DNA of 64,000 nt from assembly GCF_002019605.1 (NCBI RefSeq), contig NZ_KV917368.1:1971843-2035842 (forward strand), given 5' to 3'. The notes below the pieces were generated by a model. That model searched no databases and was not told the origin of the DNA. It saw only the letters and a list, made by a program, of their open reading frames with translations. Position 1 is the stretch's first letter. Each line of letters opens with the position of its first letter. Both the position numbers and the translations under genes were made by a program. Shown in pieces: positions 26,362 through 35,316 of the stretch. This DNA is from Alkalihalobacterium alkalinitrilicum (GTDB taxonomy: Bacteria > Bacillota > Bacilli > Bacillales > Bacillaceae_F).

Positions 26362-27132
26362 TTATAATGAAATACTACTATTATTTAACCATTGCGCACC
26401 ATCGATCGTAATACATTCTCCATTAATATATTGAGCCTCAGGTGATAATAAATAATACGCAAGATTTGCGATCTCTTCTGTTGTTCCAAGTCGTTGTGCT
26501 GGAATACTGTTTAAGACCTTCTCTGCTTGTTCTTCCGTTGGCCATAATTTATCAACAGCTCCCGTATCTGCAATTGGACCAGGTGCAATTGCATTTAACC
26601 TAATTCCATATTTCTTTCCCCATTCAACCGCTAAAGTTCGTGTCATCGCTAATACCCCAGCTTTTGCAGCAGCTGAATGAACAGTTCCTGGATTAGCCAT
26701 CCAAGCATACGTCGTGGAAATGTTTAACATTGACCCTTTGTGTCCCGTTGAGATCCATTCTTTAGCAACCGCTTGTGTACAATACCATGTCCCATTTAAG
26801 ACAATATCAACAACAGCATGCCAACCATTTAAAGACAAATCTTCGGAAGGACAAATAAAGTTCCCTGCAGCATTATTAACAAGGTGATCAATCCTTCCAA
26901 ACGCTTGTTTCGTATCCTCAACTATTTTGTTTACATCTTCTGGATTTCTTACATCCATTTGTAAACAAAGCACTTGGTTTTCAAATGTTTCTATTTCTTT
27001 TTTAGCTTCCTCTAACTTTTCTAACGTTCGACCCGTAATGACAACGTTTGCCCCTTCTTGTGCAAACTTTTTAGCCATTCCTTTTCCAATCCCACTGCCA
27101 CCTCCAGTAACGATAACAACGTTTCCTCTCAT
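26362..27132 (-). CDS. Short-chain dehydrogenase/reductase (2,4-dienoyl-CoA reductase-like)
   Basis: 256 residues from the ATG at 27132 (AAAGGAAG upstream); a GTG at 27150 is less likely. TGGGSGIGKGMA near residue 8, NNAAGNFICPSEDLSLNGW and ISTTYAWMANPGTVHSAAAKAG are characteristic of FadH/DECR-type SDRs, in which Tyr is shifted and a Lys remains in the AAKAG segment. Such enzymes reduce 2,4-dienoyl-CoA with NADPH, needed for unsaturated acids. The usual YxxxK is replaced by SAAAK, as in DECR proteins. It heads this part of the island. Confidence 0.85.
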   Translation of the reverse strand: MRGNVVIVTGGGSGIGKGMAKKFAQEGANVVITGRTLEKLEEAKKEIETFENQVLCLQMDVRNPEDVNKIVEDTKQAFGRIDHLVNNAAGNFICPSEDLSLNGWHAVVDIVLNGTWYCTQAVAKEWISTGHKGSMLNISTTYAWMANPGTVHSAAAKAGVLAMTRTLAVEWGKKYGIRLNAIAPGPIADTGAVDKLWPTEEQAEKVLNSIPAQRLGTTEEIANLAYYLLSPEAQYINGECITIDGAQWLNNSSISL

Positions 27133-27657
27133 CAACCATCTTCCTTTCACCTAGTAATTTTTTGATATTCTAATACAACTCACCTTTCTAAAAATCAAGA
27201 ATTCTCCATAATGCTATCCCAACCAAGTAACTACATATAATCAGCAGCAACCTTTTCTAAGTCCGTTATCTACCATTCCCTTTCGAAATAAGGTACCAAC
27301 CCCTTTATAAAAACTCCCTCAAAAATCGTCGAAAAATTTCGTGTTCTTTTGAATATACTAGATTTGTCATGAAATTCCTTCAAAATATAGTTAAATATTA
27401 AACAAAAGTTTAATATTTTTTAGAAACTGGCCTTTTTTCCATCTTCAGGCGAAAATGTGGGCCATTTTGACATTTATTCTAATAAAGCAAAACTTCCATC
27501 ATTGTGGGGGGTTCTTCTTCCACCACTTCAAGACTTCTCTGTTTCTGTTTCCTCAAAGTTTTGAAGTGGGGGATTGCTGTTAGGTGATGCGGGATAAAAG
27601 AATTGAAATTCATCTGTAAAAATAGGAGACTAGAACACAATATCGAATTTTTGCTAG
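27133..27657. other. Gene-free stretch: promoter, palindrome and repeat
   Basis: A plausible minus-strand promoter for the SDR gene is TTGAAG (27378-27383), 17 bp, TAGTAT (27355-27360). Just upstream lies an exact AT palindrome, AAATATTAAAC (27393-27403) with its complement at 27408-27418, a candidate operator or weak hairpin. Repeat copy 2 fills 27484-27599. Confidence 0.5.
27484..27599 (+). repeat. Structured dispersed repeat, copy 2 (internally deleted)
   Basis: It starts like the full copies (AAAGCAAAACTTCCATCATT) and ends GATGCGGGATAAAAG, but lacks the two middle hairpins, so it is about 116 bp rather than 210. The remaining stem pairs CCACTTCAAGACTT with AAGTTTTGAAGTGG. It lies 58 bp past the stop of the minus-strand DctQ gene. 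Confidence 0.7.
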
Positions 27658-28212
27658 CTATTGGTTCGGAATGACTTCTTCTTCTACATCCCCGGTAACT
27701 GTTAAAGAGGGACCATCACTAAGTAAATTTTTTATGATGAGAAAAATTATCTCGATGATTAACATCGCAAAACCAATTGGTACTAAAAAGATAAATGGAT
27801 ATAGTGGATACATTTTTCCTCCTGCAGGAAATGCCAAACCTTCTTCGATCCCATGTAGTCCATATTGTAGTCCGAAATAGGCAATTAAAGAGAATAATAT
27901 TAATTCAACGATTAACAATACAATAACAATGAATTTTTGAATTTTTTTACTCAGCTTTGAAACTATCATTGTAATCCGCGGGAAAATTCCCGTTCCATAG
28001 GCATAAGCAACACCAGGAAATAAAGCCAATGGCATAAAGTAGTACCTAACAATTTCATAGTTTCCTGGAATGGATCTTGACAAGAAGTTTCGACTAAGAA
28101 CATCTAACACAATAAACACCATCATTCCGAACAAAAAGATCCCGCTAATTATTAAGCCAATAAATTTAATCCGACTGTAGATATTATAAGATTTCATTAA
28201 TAAAGCTGGCAT
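27658..28212 (-). CDS. TRAP transporter small permease (DctQ-type)
   Basis: 184 residues with four hydrophobic segments (about 13-37, 50-70, 88-112 and 136-158) and the family signature DVLSRNFLSRSIPGNYEIVRYY in outline at about 40-61. DctQ proteins pair with the large permease for sodium-driven uptake of organic acids delivered by the binding protein. AAGGAGGTGTTTCC precedes the ATG. It follows the large subunit (P-M-Q order), whereas Q usually precedes M. No fusion or truncation is seen. Confidence 0.87.
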   Translation of the reverse strand: MPALLMKSYNIYSRIKFIGLIISGIFLFGMMVFIVLDVLSRNFLSRSIPGNYEIVRYYFMPLALFPGVAYAYGTGIFPRITMIVSKLSKKIQKFIVIVLLIVELILFSLIAYFGLQYGLHGIEEGLAFPAGGKMYPLYPFIFLVPIGFAMLIIEIIFLIIKNLLSDGPSLTVTGDVEEEVIPNQ

Positions 28213-28243
28213 GGAAACACCTCCTTAGTTATCCATTAAAACT

Positions 28244-29551
28244 CTACATCGTACTTGGCAGCCAAGTTGCTAGACCTGGGAAGATAATTAATAAACCGCA
28301 AACAACGATAGCTACAATAATCGCAAATATGGTAGTGTACTTAAATACACTCTCGACTGGAATTTTACTTACACTTGAAACTGCATAAACACTCAATCCA
28401 ACTGGTGGAGTAATTAATCCTAAAGTACAAATAACAGAAACAAAAACCCCAAACCACAAGACATCCACATTCATCATTTGAATAATCGGAAGCAATACTG
28501 GAAGTGTCATTAAGATAACGGCTGCACCTTCAATAAACATGAATAGTACGAAAAAGATAACGGTTAATATCACTAATACTAAGGCAGGATATTCAATTAA
28601 TGGACCCATCATTTCGACTACTTTCCTAGGCAATAATGACAAGGAAACAAATCTACTAAAGATTTTTGCGCCGATTAATATTAGAATTACCATCCCAGTT
28701 ACTTTAATTGTTTCAGTAAAAGAACTAACAAGAAATGTTTTATTGACTTTACCTAAAACTAAAGCGGCAATAAATGCTGCGAATGCACCTACAGCTCCTG
28801 CTTCTGTTGGTGTAACAAAACCAGCATAAATACCACCAAAAATAATCGTAGCAATGAATAAACCAACTAAAGATACGATAATCACTCGAGATGTAGCAAT
28901 ATGTTTATACTTAATTACATCAGTAGCAGCCACATCAAGATCCTTCGTTTTATTTAACCAATAAAACATACAACCGATAAAAACAAACATAATCATAATC
29001 CCTGGGATAAGCGCCCCGATAAAAAGATCTCCAATTGGTGTTTCTGTAATGACCCCATATAAGATTAAGATAATACTTGGAGGTATAATTCCAGACAATG
29101 AACCACCTGCTGCTGCGACCGCCCCTGCTAAACTATCCTTAAATCCATGTTTCTTTAATTCAGGGACTGCAACTTGCCCAAGAGATGCCGAGGTAGCGGT
29201 TCCTGAACCAGAAACAGCACCTAAAAGCCCACCAACGATAATTGTTAGAGCACCTAACATTCCCGTTTTTCCTCGAGAAATGTTATAAACGATCGTAAAC
29301 ATATCTCTAACAATGCCAGCTTGTAATATAAACTGTGCCATTAAGACGAATAAGGGAATTGTGGTCAACGTATAACTAGCGGATTGAATAAATGGATCAT
29401 TTCGTAAAAACCCAGGTAATATTGCCGTACCTTCTACTAATATTAGTCCAACAATCCCTACAGCTAATAGTACTGAATGAATATATAAACCTGAAAGCAG
29501 CAATAAGAAAAATACAGTTCCGACAATAACAATGAGTAGGATATCTGGCAT
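28244..29551 (-). CDS. TRAP transporter large permease (DctM-type)
   Basis: 435 residues with about 12 to 13 hydrophobic stretches. Conserved motifs are SGSGTATSASLGQVAVPELKK in outline (about 114-134), GGSLSGIIPPSIILILYG and TPTEAGAVGAFAA, all characteristic of the sodium-coupled DctM family. It forms the transport channel with the small permease and takes substrate from the binding protein at 29707. The nearby catabolic island and the shared promoter block point to an organic acid fed to its ligases. Confidence 0.93.
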   Translation of the reverse strand: MPDILLIVIVGTVFFLLLLSGLYIHSVLLAVGIVGLILVEGTAILPGFLRNDPFIQSASYTLTTIPLFVLMAQFILQAGIVRDMFTIVYNISRGKTGMLGALTIIVGGLLGAVSGSGTATSASLGQVAVPELKKHGFKDSLAGAVAAAGGSLSGIIPPSIILILYGVITETPIGDLFIGALIPGIMIMFVFIGCMFYWLNKTKDLDVAATDVIKYKHIATSRVIIVSLVGLFIATIIFGGIYAGFVTPTEAGAVGAFAAFIAALVLGKVNKTFLVSSFTETIKVTGMVILILIGAKIFSRFVSLSLLPRKVVEMMGPLIEYPALVLVILTVIFFVLFMFIEGAAVILMTLPVLLPIIQMMNVDVLWFGVFVSVICTLGLITPPVGLSVYAVSSVSKIPVESVFKYTTIFAIIVAIVVCGLLIIFPGLATWLPSTM

Positions 29552-29642
29552 ATTCTCACCCCTTACTAATTTAATTAAGTTGAAATCGAAAATAATATCT
29601 TTGAAAAAAATTTTGTTCCTCTATGTACCAAAGTATAGAAAC

Positions 29643-29672
29643 GTCTACCGCCTCCATAAAGAAGCGGTAGAC
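29643..29672 (-). promoter_or_regulatory. Intercistronic hairpin after the TRAP binding-protein gene
   Basis: GTCTACCGC (29643-29651) pairs perfectly with GCGGTAGAC (29664-29672). It lies between the binding-protein and permease genes, without a T run. Such hairpins commonly stabilise the upstream message and lower downstream expression. Confidence 0.6.
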
Positions 29673-29706
29673 TTGATGTATAAAACTCTATGACTTAAAT
29701 ATTCGA

Positions 29707-30858
29707 TTACTCAATATCCATAATGGCAGCAGGAACTTCTCCACCTTCTTCAATGAGTAGGTCTCTCCACAACTTTACGAGCTCTGTTCCGTTAGCGCCT
29801 CTTTCATTTACAAGGTCGATATATTGGAACCAAGTGTCTTCAATCCCTTGAACAAAGTGTTCTTGCACTTCTGTATCTAACTCAGAAAAATCAACAAACT
29901 TTCCACCATTATCTAGTGAATATGCTTTAATTTCATCCGCTCGTCTAATCCACTCTTCTGCCCCAGGCTCGAATTGATCTTCTGCTGCTTTTAACATAAC
30001 CTCTTGAATATCACTAGGAATGCTATTCCATTTTTCTTCTGTCATCGCAAACACTGAATTAAAATGTCCGAAGTTAACTCCTTGCACCGTGTATTTAAAT
30101 AAATCTTGGAAACCGTAACCTGTCCAATCTGCAAGACTATAAAAACTTCCTTCAAACGCACCACGACTCATAGCATCAAACATTTCAATGGCTGCCATTG
30201 TTACTGTTCCTACTCCAATACTATCAGCATACATTTCATGAATTCGCGAAGGAGTTCGTAACGTTGTACCTACAACATCACTTACTGCATTAAATTCATG
30301 TCCAGTTGTAGAGATGGAATATTCTTGAGTTGTTGGGAGGGCTAATACAAACAAATCTTTATCTGCAAATTCAGCTTCATGGAATGTCTTTCCATCTTGA
30401 ATAGCAACATCACTTTCTACTAATCTCTTAAATGCTCTTGATGCAATTAATGTATCAGAATGTGTCAATGGTAACATTGTTACTTCTGCCATCGGGAATC
30501 GTTGAGGGTCATAGATTGGAAATAACGGTGCAGCAATATCGGCTATACCTTGGCGAATTCCATCTAGTTCATGAGTAGCTTCTACTAATTCACCTGAAGT
30601 AAACGATTCAAACTGAACTCTTCCATCTGTTTCTGCTTCTACTTGCTCCATCCAAGGAACGAAGAAGCCTTCCCACCAACCGTGAGTAGTACTTAAACCT
30701 GAAGTAACACGTAACGTAATTGTTTCTTCAGTATTATTATTTGCATTATCAGACCCACTATCATTTCCTTGTGTTTCTGAAGATCCTGAACATGCAGCTG
30801 TGAACATGACAGCAAGTGTAACGATACCTGCAACTAGCAATGTTTTCATTTTTTTCAC
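29707..30858 (-). CDS. TRAP transporter solute-binding lipoprotein (DctP-type)
   Basis: 383 residues. Residues 1-22 are a lipoprotein signal with lipobox FTAAC, then a low-complexity Ser/Gly/Asn linker. The mature protein is a DctP-fold binding protein, with conserved elements LRTPSRIHEMYADSIG (ligand-binding Arg) and AMSRGAFEGSFYSLADW. It starts at GTG after GGGGGAATTATA. It heads the transporter operon and faces a TetR gene across 386 bp. The ligand is likely a carboxylate, perhaps the acid degraded by the adjacent island. Confidence 0.9.
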   Translation of the reverse strand: MKKMKTLLVAGIVTLAVMFTAACSGSSETQGNDSGSDNANNNTEETITLRVTSGLSTTHGWWEGFFVPWMEQVEAETDGRVQFESFTSGELVEATHELDGIRQGIADIAAPLFPIYDPQRFPMAEVTMLPLTHSDTLIASRAFKRLVESDVAIQDGKTFHEAEFADKDLFVLALPTTQEYSISTTGHEFNAVSDVVGTTLRTPSRIHEMYADSIGVGTVTMAAIEMFDAMSRGAFEGSFYSLADWTGYGFQDLFKYTVQGVNFGHFNSVFAMTEEKWNSIPSDIQEVMLKAAEDQFEPGAEEWIRRADEIKAYSLDNGGKFVDFSELDTEVQEHFVQGIEDTWFQYIDLVNERGANGTELVKLWRDLLIEEGGEVPAAIMDIE

Positions 30859-31244
30859 TATAATTCCCCCTATGTAATACTTTCATTTTGTAAGCACTTA
30901 CATCAACTTGTAGCAAATACAAAAACTAAAATTTAGACTGAGCGGTTGTTATACATAACTGTTGATTAAACTGACTAGTAGAGGCCACCTCCTTCATAAT
31001 AAGATTTGTTCAAAAATTGAATTACAACTACTATTATGAAAAACCTTGTTGTAAGTATGAATATAACTTAATTTAATAATATCAATTTTCAGATTTTTTG
31101 ACAACTGTTTATTTTTTGAATTTTATTTCAATAAATGGTGCTTTTGTTCACAAATAATTGTATAATTGTATAATGGTAATTAATAGTTATGATAGAATAA
31201 ATAAGGTTAAAGACGACGAAGTGTTACCCTAAGGAGGTTTATCT
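30859..31244. other. Divergent control region between TRAP operon and TetR gene
   Basis: It holds the TRAP promoter (31073-31123 block) and the TetR gene leader with AAGGAGG (31231-31237). The TATAATTGTATAATGG stretch near 31151-31166 offers -10 boxes for the TetR gene. No obvious perfect TetR operator palindrome is visible. Confidence 0.5.
31073..31123 (-). promoter_or_regulatory. TRAP operon promoter, block shared with the thiolase promoter
   Basis: On the minus strand TTGTCA (31099-31104), 17-bp spacer and TATTAT (31076-31081). The -10 region, the CTGA just upstream of it and the ATTCAAAAA element match the block at 23859-23909 at the same spacing. Confidence 0.65.
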
Positions 31245-31832
31245 ATGTCACTAAGAAAGAAAAAAATTGAAAAAAAGAAAGAAGAAATTTTAAGATCTGC
31301 AGCAGAGGTCTTAAGTGAAAAGGGCTATCATGGTGCAACGATGGAAGATATCGCCACCAAATTATTAATGACTAAAGGTTCAATGTATTATTATTTTAAA
31401 AATAAAGAAGATCTTTATTTTCAATGTCATAGAATGATGATCGATAAAAGTAATGAGAAGATAGAAGAAATTACAAATAGCAATATGACCGCACTAGAAA
31501 AATTAAAAACTGCAATTGTTTCCCACATTCAATTGGCAACGTCTGAAAAAGCGATGTTTAGCTTAATGGATAAACCCGAACAAAAATTTTCTGGTGAATA
31601 TTTAGCCGATATATTAGAACAACGGTCTGAATATGAGAAATATTTTGACAAAATTATTAAACAAGGAATTGAATCTGGCGAGTTTGATCATGTTGATCCT
31701 AAACTGTTACGATTACTTATTTTAGGATCATTGAACTGGATATTAGAATGGTACTCACCAGAAGGTGGAAAAACACAAGAAGAAATTTCTGAAGCCTTCT
31801 CCGATTACTTATTACGTATTGTAAGTAAATAA
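31245..31832 (+). CDS. TetR family transcriptional regulator (FadR-like)
   Basis: 195 residues. The N-terminal helix-turn-helix (about 12-57) reads ILRSAAEVLSEKGYHGATM then 'DIATKLLMTKGSMYYYFKNK', classic TetR. The C-terminal part (60-190) is the helical ligand domain and resembles acyl-CoA-responsive regulators of beta-oxidation in Bacillus and Thermus, though that cannot be proven by eye. It faces the TRAP operon and neighbours the acyl-CoA island; the shared promoter blocks make it the leading candidate for control of both. AAGGAGG precedes the ATG. Confidence 0.9.
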   Translation: MSLRKKKIEKKKEEILRSAAEVLSEKGYHGATMEDIATKLLMTKGSMYYYFKNKEDLYFQCHRMMIDKSNEKIEEITNSNMTALEKLKTAIVSHIQLATSEKAMFSLMDKPEQKFSGEYLADILEQRSEYEKYFDKIIKQGIESGEFDHVDPKLLRLLILGSLNWILEWYSPEGGKTQEEISEAFSDYLLRIVSK

Positions 31833-31913
31833 TATCATTTCTTAGGCTTATTTAATGAACCTGGTTAGTCATTGACAGTTCTTTAACAAGCCTTTTTTTC
31901 ACTAATTCATATT

Positions 31914-31950
31914 AAGAGGCTGACTCATAGTAGGTCGTCAGCCTCTTTTT
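31914..31950. terminator. Bidirectional terminator between TetR and E2 genes
   Basis: AAGAGGCTGAC (31914-31924) pairs with GTCAGCCTCTT (31937-31947), then T residues on the plus strand. A weaker AGGCTT/AAGCCT stem with a T run precedes it. Confidence 0.8.
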
Positions 31951-31964
31951 CATTTTTACAACGA

Positions 31965-33140
31965 TTACAGATGGTCCACAGTCAATGTTTCTAATGCATT
32001 TTTTAAATTATTAGTAAACTGAGCCGCAGTTACACCGTCAATAAAGCGATGATCATACGTAACGGATAATTTCATAATTGGTGCTATCACAATCTGATCA
32101 TTTTCATTAACAACTGGCACCTTCGTGATGGCTCCAGCAAAAACGAGTGTTGATTGTGGCATATTAATGATTGGTGTTCCAGTTTCAATTCCTAAGCTTC
32201 CTAAATTAGAAACAGTAATAGTACCATAGGAAAAATCATTAATTGAAAGTGTATTGGTTTGTGCTTTTTCACCCAAAGCTTTAATTTCTTTGGAAACTTC
32301 CTGAACTGATTTCTTTTCTACATTCTTTACAACAGGAACAACTAACCCTTGCTCACTATTAATCGCTACACAAACATTTACATCTTCATAAACAATTACT
32401 TCGTTTCCTTCTAGCTTGCTGTTAACAATCGAATATTCACTTACTGCATTCCCAACGGTTTTCACTAATAGGTCATTAACGGTAACACCATCTAACTCTT
32501 TTTTAACCTTTAAAACGTTTTCCATGTTCACACTAACGACTTGTGTAAATTGAGGTATCGTTCTCCAGCTATTGGCCATGTTTTCGGCCATCTTTTTCTT
32601 CACATTATTAAGAGAAATCTTTTCTTTTACTTGCAGACCGTCTGATCCATTTACTGTTGTAGACGTTGCATTCTGAATATCTTTTTCAGTAATCAATCCA
32701 TCTTTACCTGTTCCTACGACGGTTTCAATCGCAATACCAAGCTCTTTTGCCAGCTTTCTAGCTCTTGGAATAATTTTTATTTGGCCATCATTTGATTTAG
32801 GAGTCTCCGCCACTTGAGTTGCTGCCGCAACTTCCTTTTCGGCCTCTTTATTATCTTCAGAGTCATTGTTTTGGTTTTCGTACTTCGATAAATCAATTTC
32901 TTCATCTCCTTCACCAATAATAGCAATAACTGTATTGATTGAAACTTCTTCGTCTTCTGGAACTAATATCTTCTTCAATACTCCACTTTCTTGAGCTTCA
33001 ATTTCAATCGTAGATTTTTCAGTTTCTAACTCAAATAAGTACTCACCTTTTTCAACAGATTCCCCTTCTTCTATTAACCAACTAGAAATCGTTCCTGCCT
33101 GCATCGTTACACCTAATCGTGGCATGATTACTTCTTTCAT
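31965..33140 (-). CDS. 2-oxo acid or acetoin dehydrogenase E2 (dihydrolipoyl acyltransferase)
   Basis: 391 residues in the standard order. An N-terminal lipoyl domain (1-77) has ELETEKSTIEIEA with lipoyl Lys42. An acidic/alanine linker follows, then a peripheral-subunit-binding domain at about 122-160 (IPRARKLAKELGI, GKDGLITEKDI). The catalytic domain ends in TYDHRFIDG, with the active-site His and Asp. It transfers the acyl group from E1 to CoA. One lipoyl domain suits AcoC-like or branched-chain types. It is last of the E1alpha-E1beta-E2 set, with 81 bp before it. No E3 (dihydrolipoamide dehydrogenase) is present in the window. Confidence 0.9.
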   Translation of the reverse strand: MKEVIMPRLGVTMQAGTISSWLIEEGESVEKGEYLFELETEKSTIEIEAQESGVLKKILVPEDEEVSINTVIAIIGEGDEEIDLSKYENQNNDSEDNKEAEKEVAAATQVAETPKSNDGQIKIIPRARKLAKELGIAIETVVGTGKDGLITEKDIQNATSTTVNGSDGLQVKEKISLNNVKKKMAENMANSWRTIPQFTQVVSVNMENVLKVKKELDGVTVNDLLVKTVGNAVSEYSIVNSKLEGNEVIVYEDVNVCVAINSEQGLVVPVVKNVEKKSVQEVSKEIKALGEKAQTNTLSINDFSYGTITVSNLGSLGIETGTPIINMPQSTLVFAGAITKVPVVNENDQIVIAPIMKLSVTYDHRFIDGVTAAQFTNNLKNALETLTVDHL

Positions 33141-33221
33141 ATTTCCACTCCTCGTATTCGACTATTTTTTCACTGTATAGTTAGTAATAAAATAAGTATT
33201 TATATTCAGAAAATTAAAATC

Positions 33222-34199
33222 CTAGTATTCCATCAGTTCATTAACCGTAGTGACAATTTGCTCTTCACTAGGACGATAAAATTGTTCTAAATAAATACTT
33301 TGGGCAATCGGAACGTCAGGGCTACCAATTCTTTTAATTGGAGCTTGCAAATCAAACATCGCTTCTTCAGAAATTTGTGCTGCAATTTCTGCTCCAGATC
33401 CACCTGTTTTTGGTTCTTCGTGAACGATTACAACACGCCCTGTTTTTCTAACAGAGGTTAAAATCGTTTCTTTATCAAGTGGTGCAAGTGACCTTAAATC
33501 GACGACTTCTGCTTCAACACCATTTTCAGCTAGTGTTTTCGCTGCTTTTAATGCAGTATGGACTTGTAACGCAGTTGCTAAAATCGTAACATCCGATCCC
33601 TCACGTTTTACATCTGCTTTTCCTAATGGAATTAAATATTCTTCTTCTGGTACTTCACCTTTCATGTCATAAAGCACTTTATGTTCGAAAAATAGCACAG
33701 CATCATTATTACGAATCGCAGTTTTTAATAACCCTTTAGCATCATAAGGGGTGGACGGAACTACGATATGCAACCCTGGTCCATGCATAAATAACGCTTG
33801 TGGACTTTGCGAATGTTCTGGTCCTGATCCCCCAGCAATTCCGATAGGTAATCGTAATGTAACAGGCATATCCATCGTTCCACCGTGCATCCAACGCCAT
33901 TTTCCTAATTTATTATAAACTTCGTCAAATGCGATCCCGACAAAGTCACCAAATTGAAGTTCAGGTATCGGTCTTAATCCTGTTAACGCCATTCCTACTG
34001 CAGCCCCGACAATCGTAGTCTCAGCAATTGGTGTATCGAAAACGCGCTCCCCAAATTTGTCATGCAAGCCTTTTGTTGCACCAAACACGCCTCCAAATTT
34101 ACCTACATCTTCACCAAACAAAACTGTCTTTGGATCACGTTCCATTTCTTCTGATAACGCTTCAATAATCGCTTGTCTCATATTAATTTTTCTCATCAT
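33222..34199 (-). CDS. 2-oxo acid or acetoin dehydrogenase E1 beta subunit
   Basis: 325 residues. The TPP pyrimidine-binding domain contains FGEDVGKFGGVFGATKGL (about 27-44), and the transketolase C-terminal domain contains ILATALQVHTALKAA and VVIVHEEPKTGG. With the alpha subunit it decarboxylates a 2-oxo acid (or cleaves acetoin) and loads E2. It starts nine bases after the E1 alpha stop, with AAGGGGGTTAA upstream, so it is co-translated. AcoB and PdhB are the main alternatives. Confidence 0.9.
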   Translation of the reverse strand: MMRKINMRQAIIEALSEEMERDPKTVLFGEDVGKFGGVFGATKGLHDKFGERVFDTPIAETTIVGAAVGMALTGLRPIPELQFGDFVGIAFDEVYNKLGKWRWMHGGTMDMPVTLRLPIGIAGGSGPEHSQSPQALFMHGPGLHIVVPSTPYDAKGLLKTAIRNNDAVLFFEHKVLYDMKGEVPEEEYLIPLGKADVKREGSDVTILATALQVHTALKAAKTLAENGVEAEVVDLRSLAPLDKETILTSVRKTGRVVIVHEEPKTGGSGAEIAAQISEEAMFDLQAPIKRIGSPDVPIAQSIYLEQFYRPSEEQIVTTVNELMEY

Positions 34200-34208
34200 T
34201 TAACCCCC

Positions 34209-35213
34209 TTATGAAAATAACCCTTCATAGATTCGTTTTGGATCTGGTAACGGTGCCTTTTCTGCTACTTCAATTGCTTCAAGAATTTCAGCTTCCACGG
34301 CATGATCAATATCTGCAAATTCACCTTCTGAACAAATACCATTCTCCATTAATTGTTTCTTAAAGTTCTTAACTGGGTCCCTATTTTCTTTCCAGTCTTG
34401 TAATACCTCAGCTGGAACATAATCATAAGGGTCACCTTCATAATGACCACGATGACGGAACGTCTGTGCTTCAATAAAGGTAGGCCCTTCCCCTTTTTTC
34501 GCTCTTTCCACGGCTTCTTTGACAACTTCATTGACTAGTAAAGTATCGTTACCATCAACGACGTAGTTTGCAATTCCATATCCTCCCGCCCAGTCAGCAA
34601 TATGCTCTTTTACAGAATGTGTTTCAGTGTGGTGGCAAGAAATGGCATACTCGTTATTTTCACATATATAAATAACTGGAAGCTTGTATACACCAGCCCA
34701 GTTTAATGAACCATGTAAAGGTTCCCGAGACGCAGCACCATCGCCGAAGTAGCATAGAGTTACTCGATCGGTCCCTTGGATTTTAGCTGAATATGCTGTT
34801 CCTACTGCAAGGTTGAACTGCGAACCGATTGTTCCCGCTTGACCTAATACCCCTCTTGAAACATCGGCACTATGAACAATTCCTGCTCCTAACCCTCTTG
34901 TCGTTCCTTCAGTCGTTCCTAAAAAATCACCATATAATTTTGATAAGGGTACACCTTTTGCAATTTTCTGATTGCACCCTCTATGGTTATAAAAGATATA
35001 ATCTTCGTCTCGCAAAACATTACGAATTGAACCAGCCGACAAACCTTCAGACCCTATCCCTGAATGATAAAAACCAGATACTTTCCCTTCTTGCATTAAT
35101 CGAATTAAATGTTGATCGAACTTCCTAATTTTAATCATTGTTCGATAAAAGTCATGTAACGTCTCTTTCGTGTAACTTGATACATCAACATCTTTTTTGT
35201 AAATTTGCGCCAT
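34209..35213 (-). CDS. 2-oxo acid or acetoin dehydrogenase E1 alpha subunit
   Basis: 334 residues, close in length to AcoA of Bacillus subtilis. The TPP/Mg motif runs from GDGAASREPLHGSLNW to CENN (about 171-201), with the conserved His in HRGHYEGDPY in the phosphorylation-loop region of the family. The N-terminus lacks the long extension of pyruvate dehydrogenase. An acetoin dehydrogenase identity is favoured by size and by the neighbouring SDR and zinc alcohol dehydrogenase, which could interconvert butanediol, acetoin and diacetyl, but a 2-oxo acid substrate is equally open. AAGGAGTGATTACAA precedes the ATG. Confidence 0.9.
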   Translation of the reverse strand: MAQIYKKDVDVSSYTKETLHDFYRTMIKIRKFDQHLIRLMQEGKVSGFYHSGIGSEGLSAGSIRNVLRDEDYIFYNHRGCNQKIAKGVPLSKLYGDFLGTTEGTTRGLGAGIVHSADVSRGVLGQAGTIGSQFNLAVGTAYSAKIQGTDRVTLCYFGDGAASREPLHGSLNWAGVYKLPVIYICENNEYAISCHHTETHSVKEHIADWAGGYGIANYVVDGNDTLLVNEVVKEAVERAKKGEGPTFIEAQTFRHRGHYEGDPYDYVPAEVLQDWKENRDPVKNFKKQLMENGICSEGEFADIDHAVEAEILEAIEVAEKAPLPDPKRIYEGLFS

Positions 35214-35316
35214 TTGTAATCACTCCTTTATTAATGATCATTTCATTGAGAAATGATGGTACCGTTATTTGGTTTGATAAATTTGAAATGAATGTCGTCT
35301 TTCCTCGTTCAATAAG

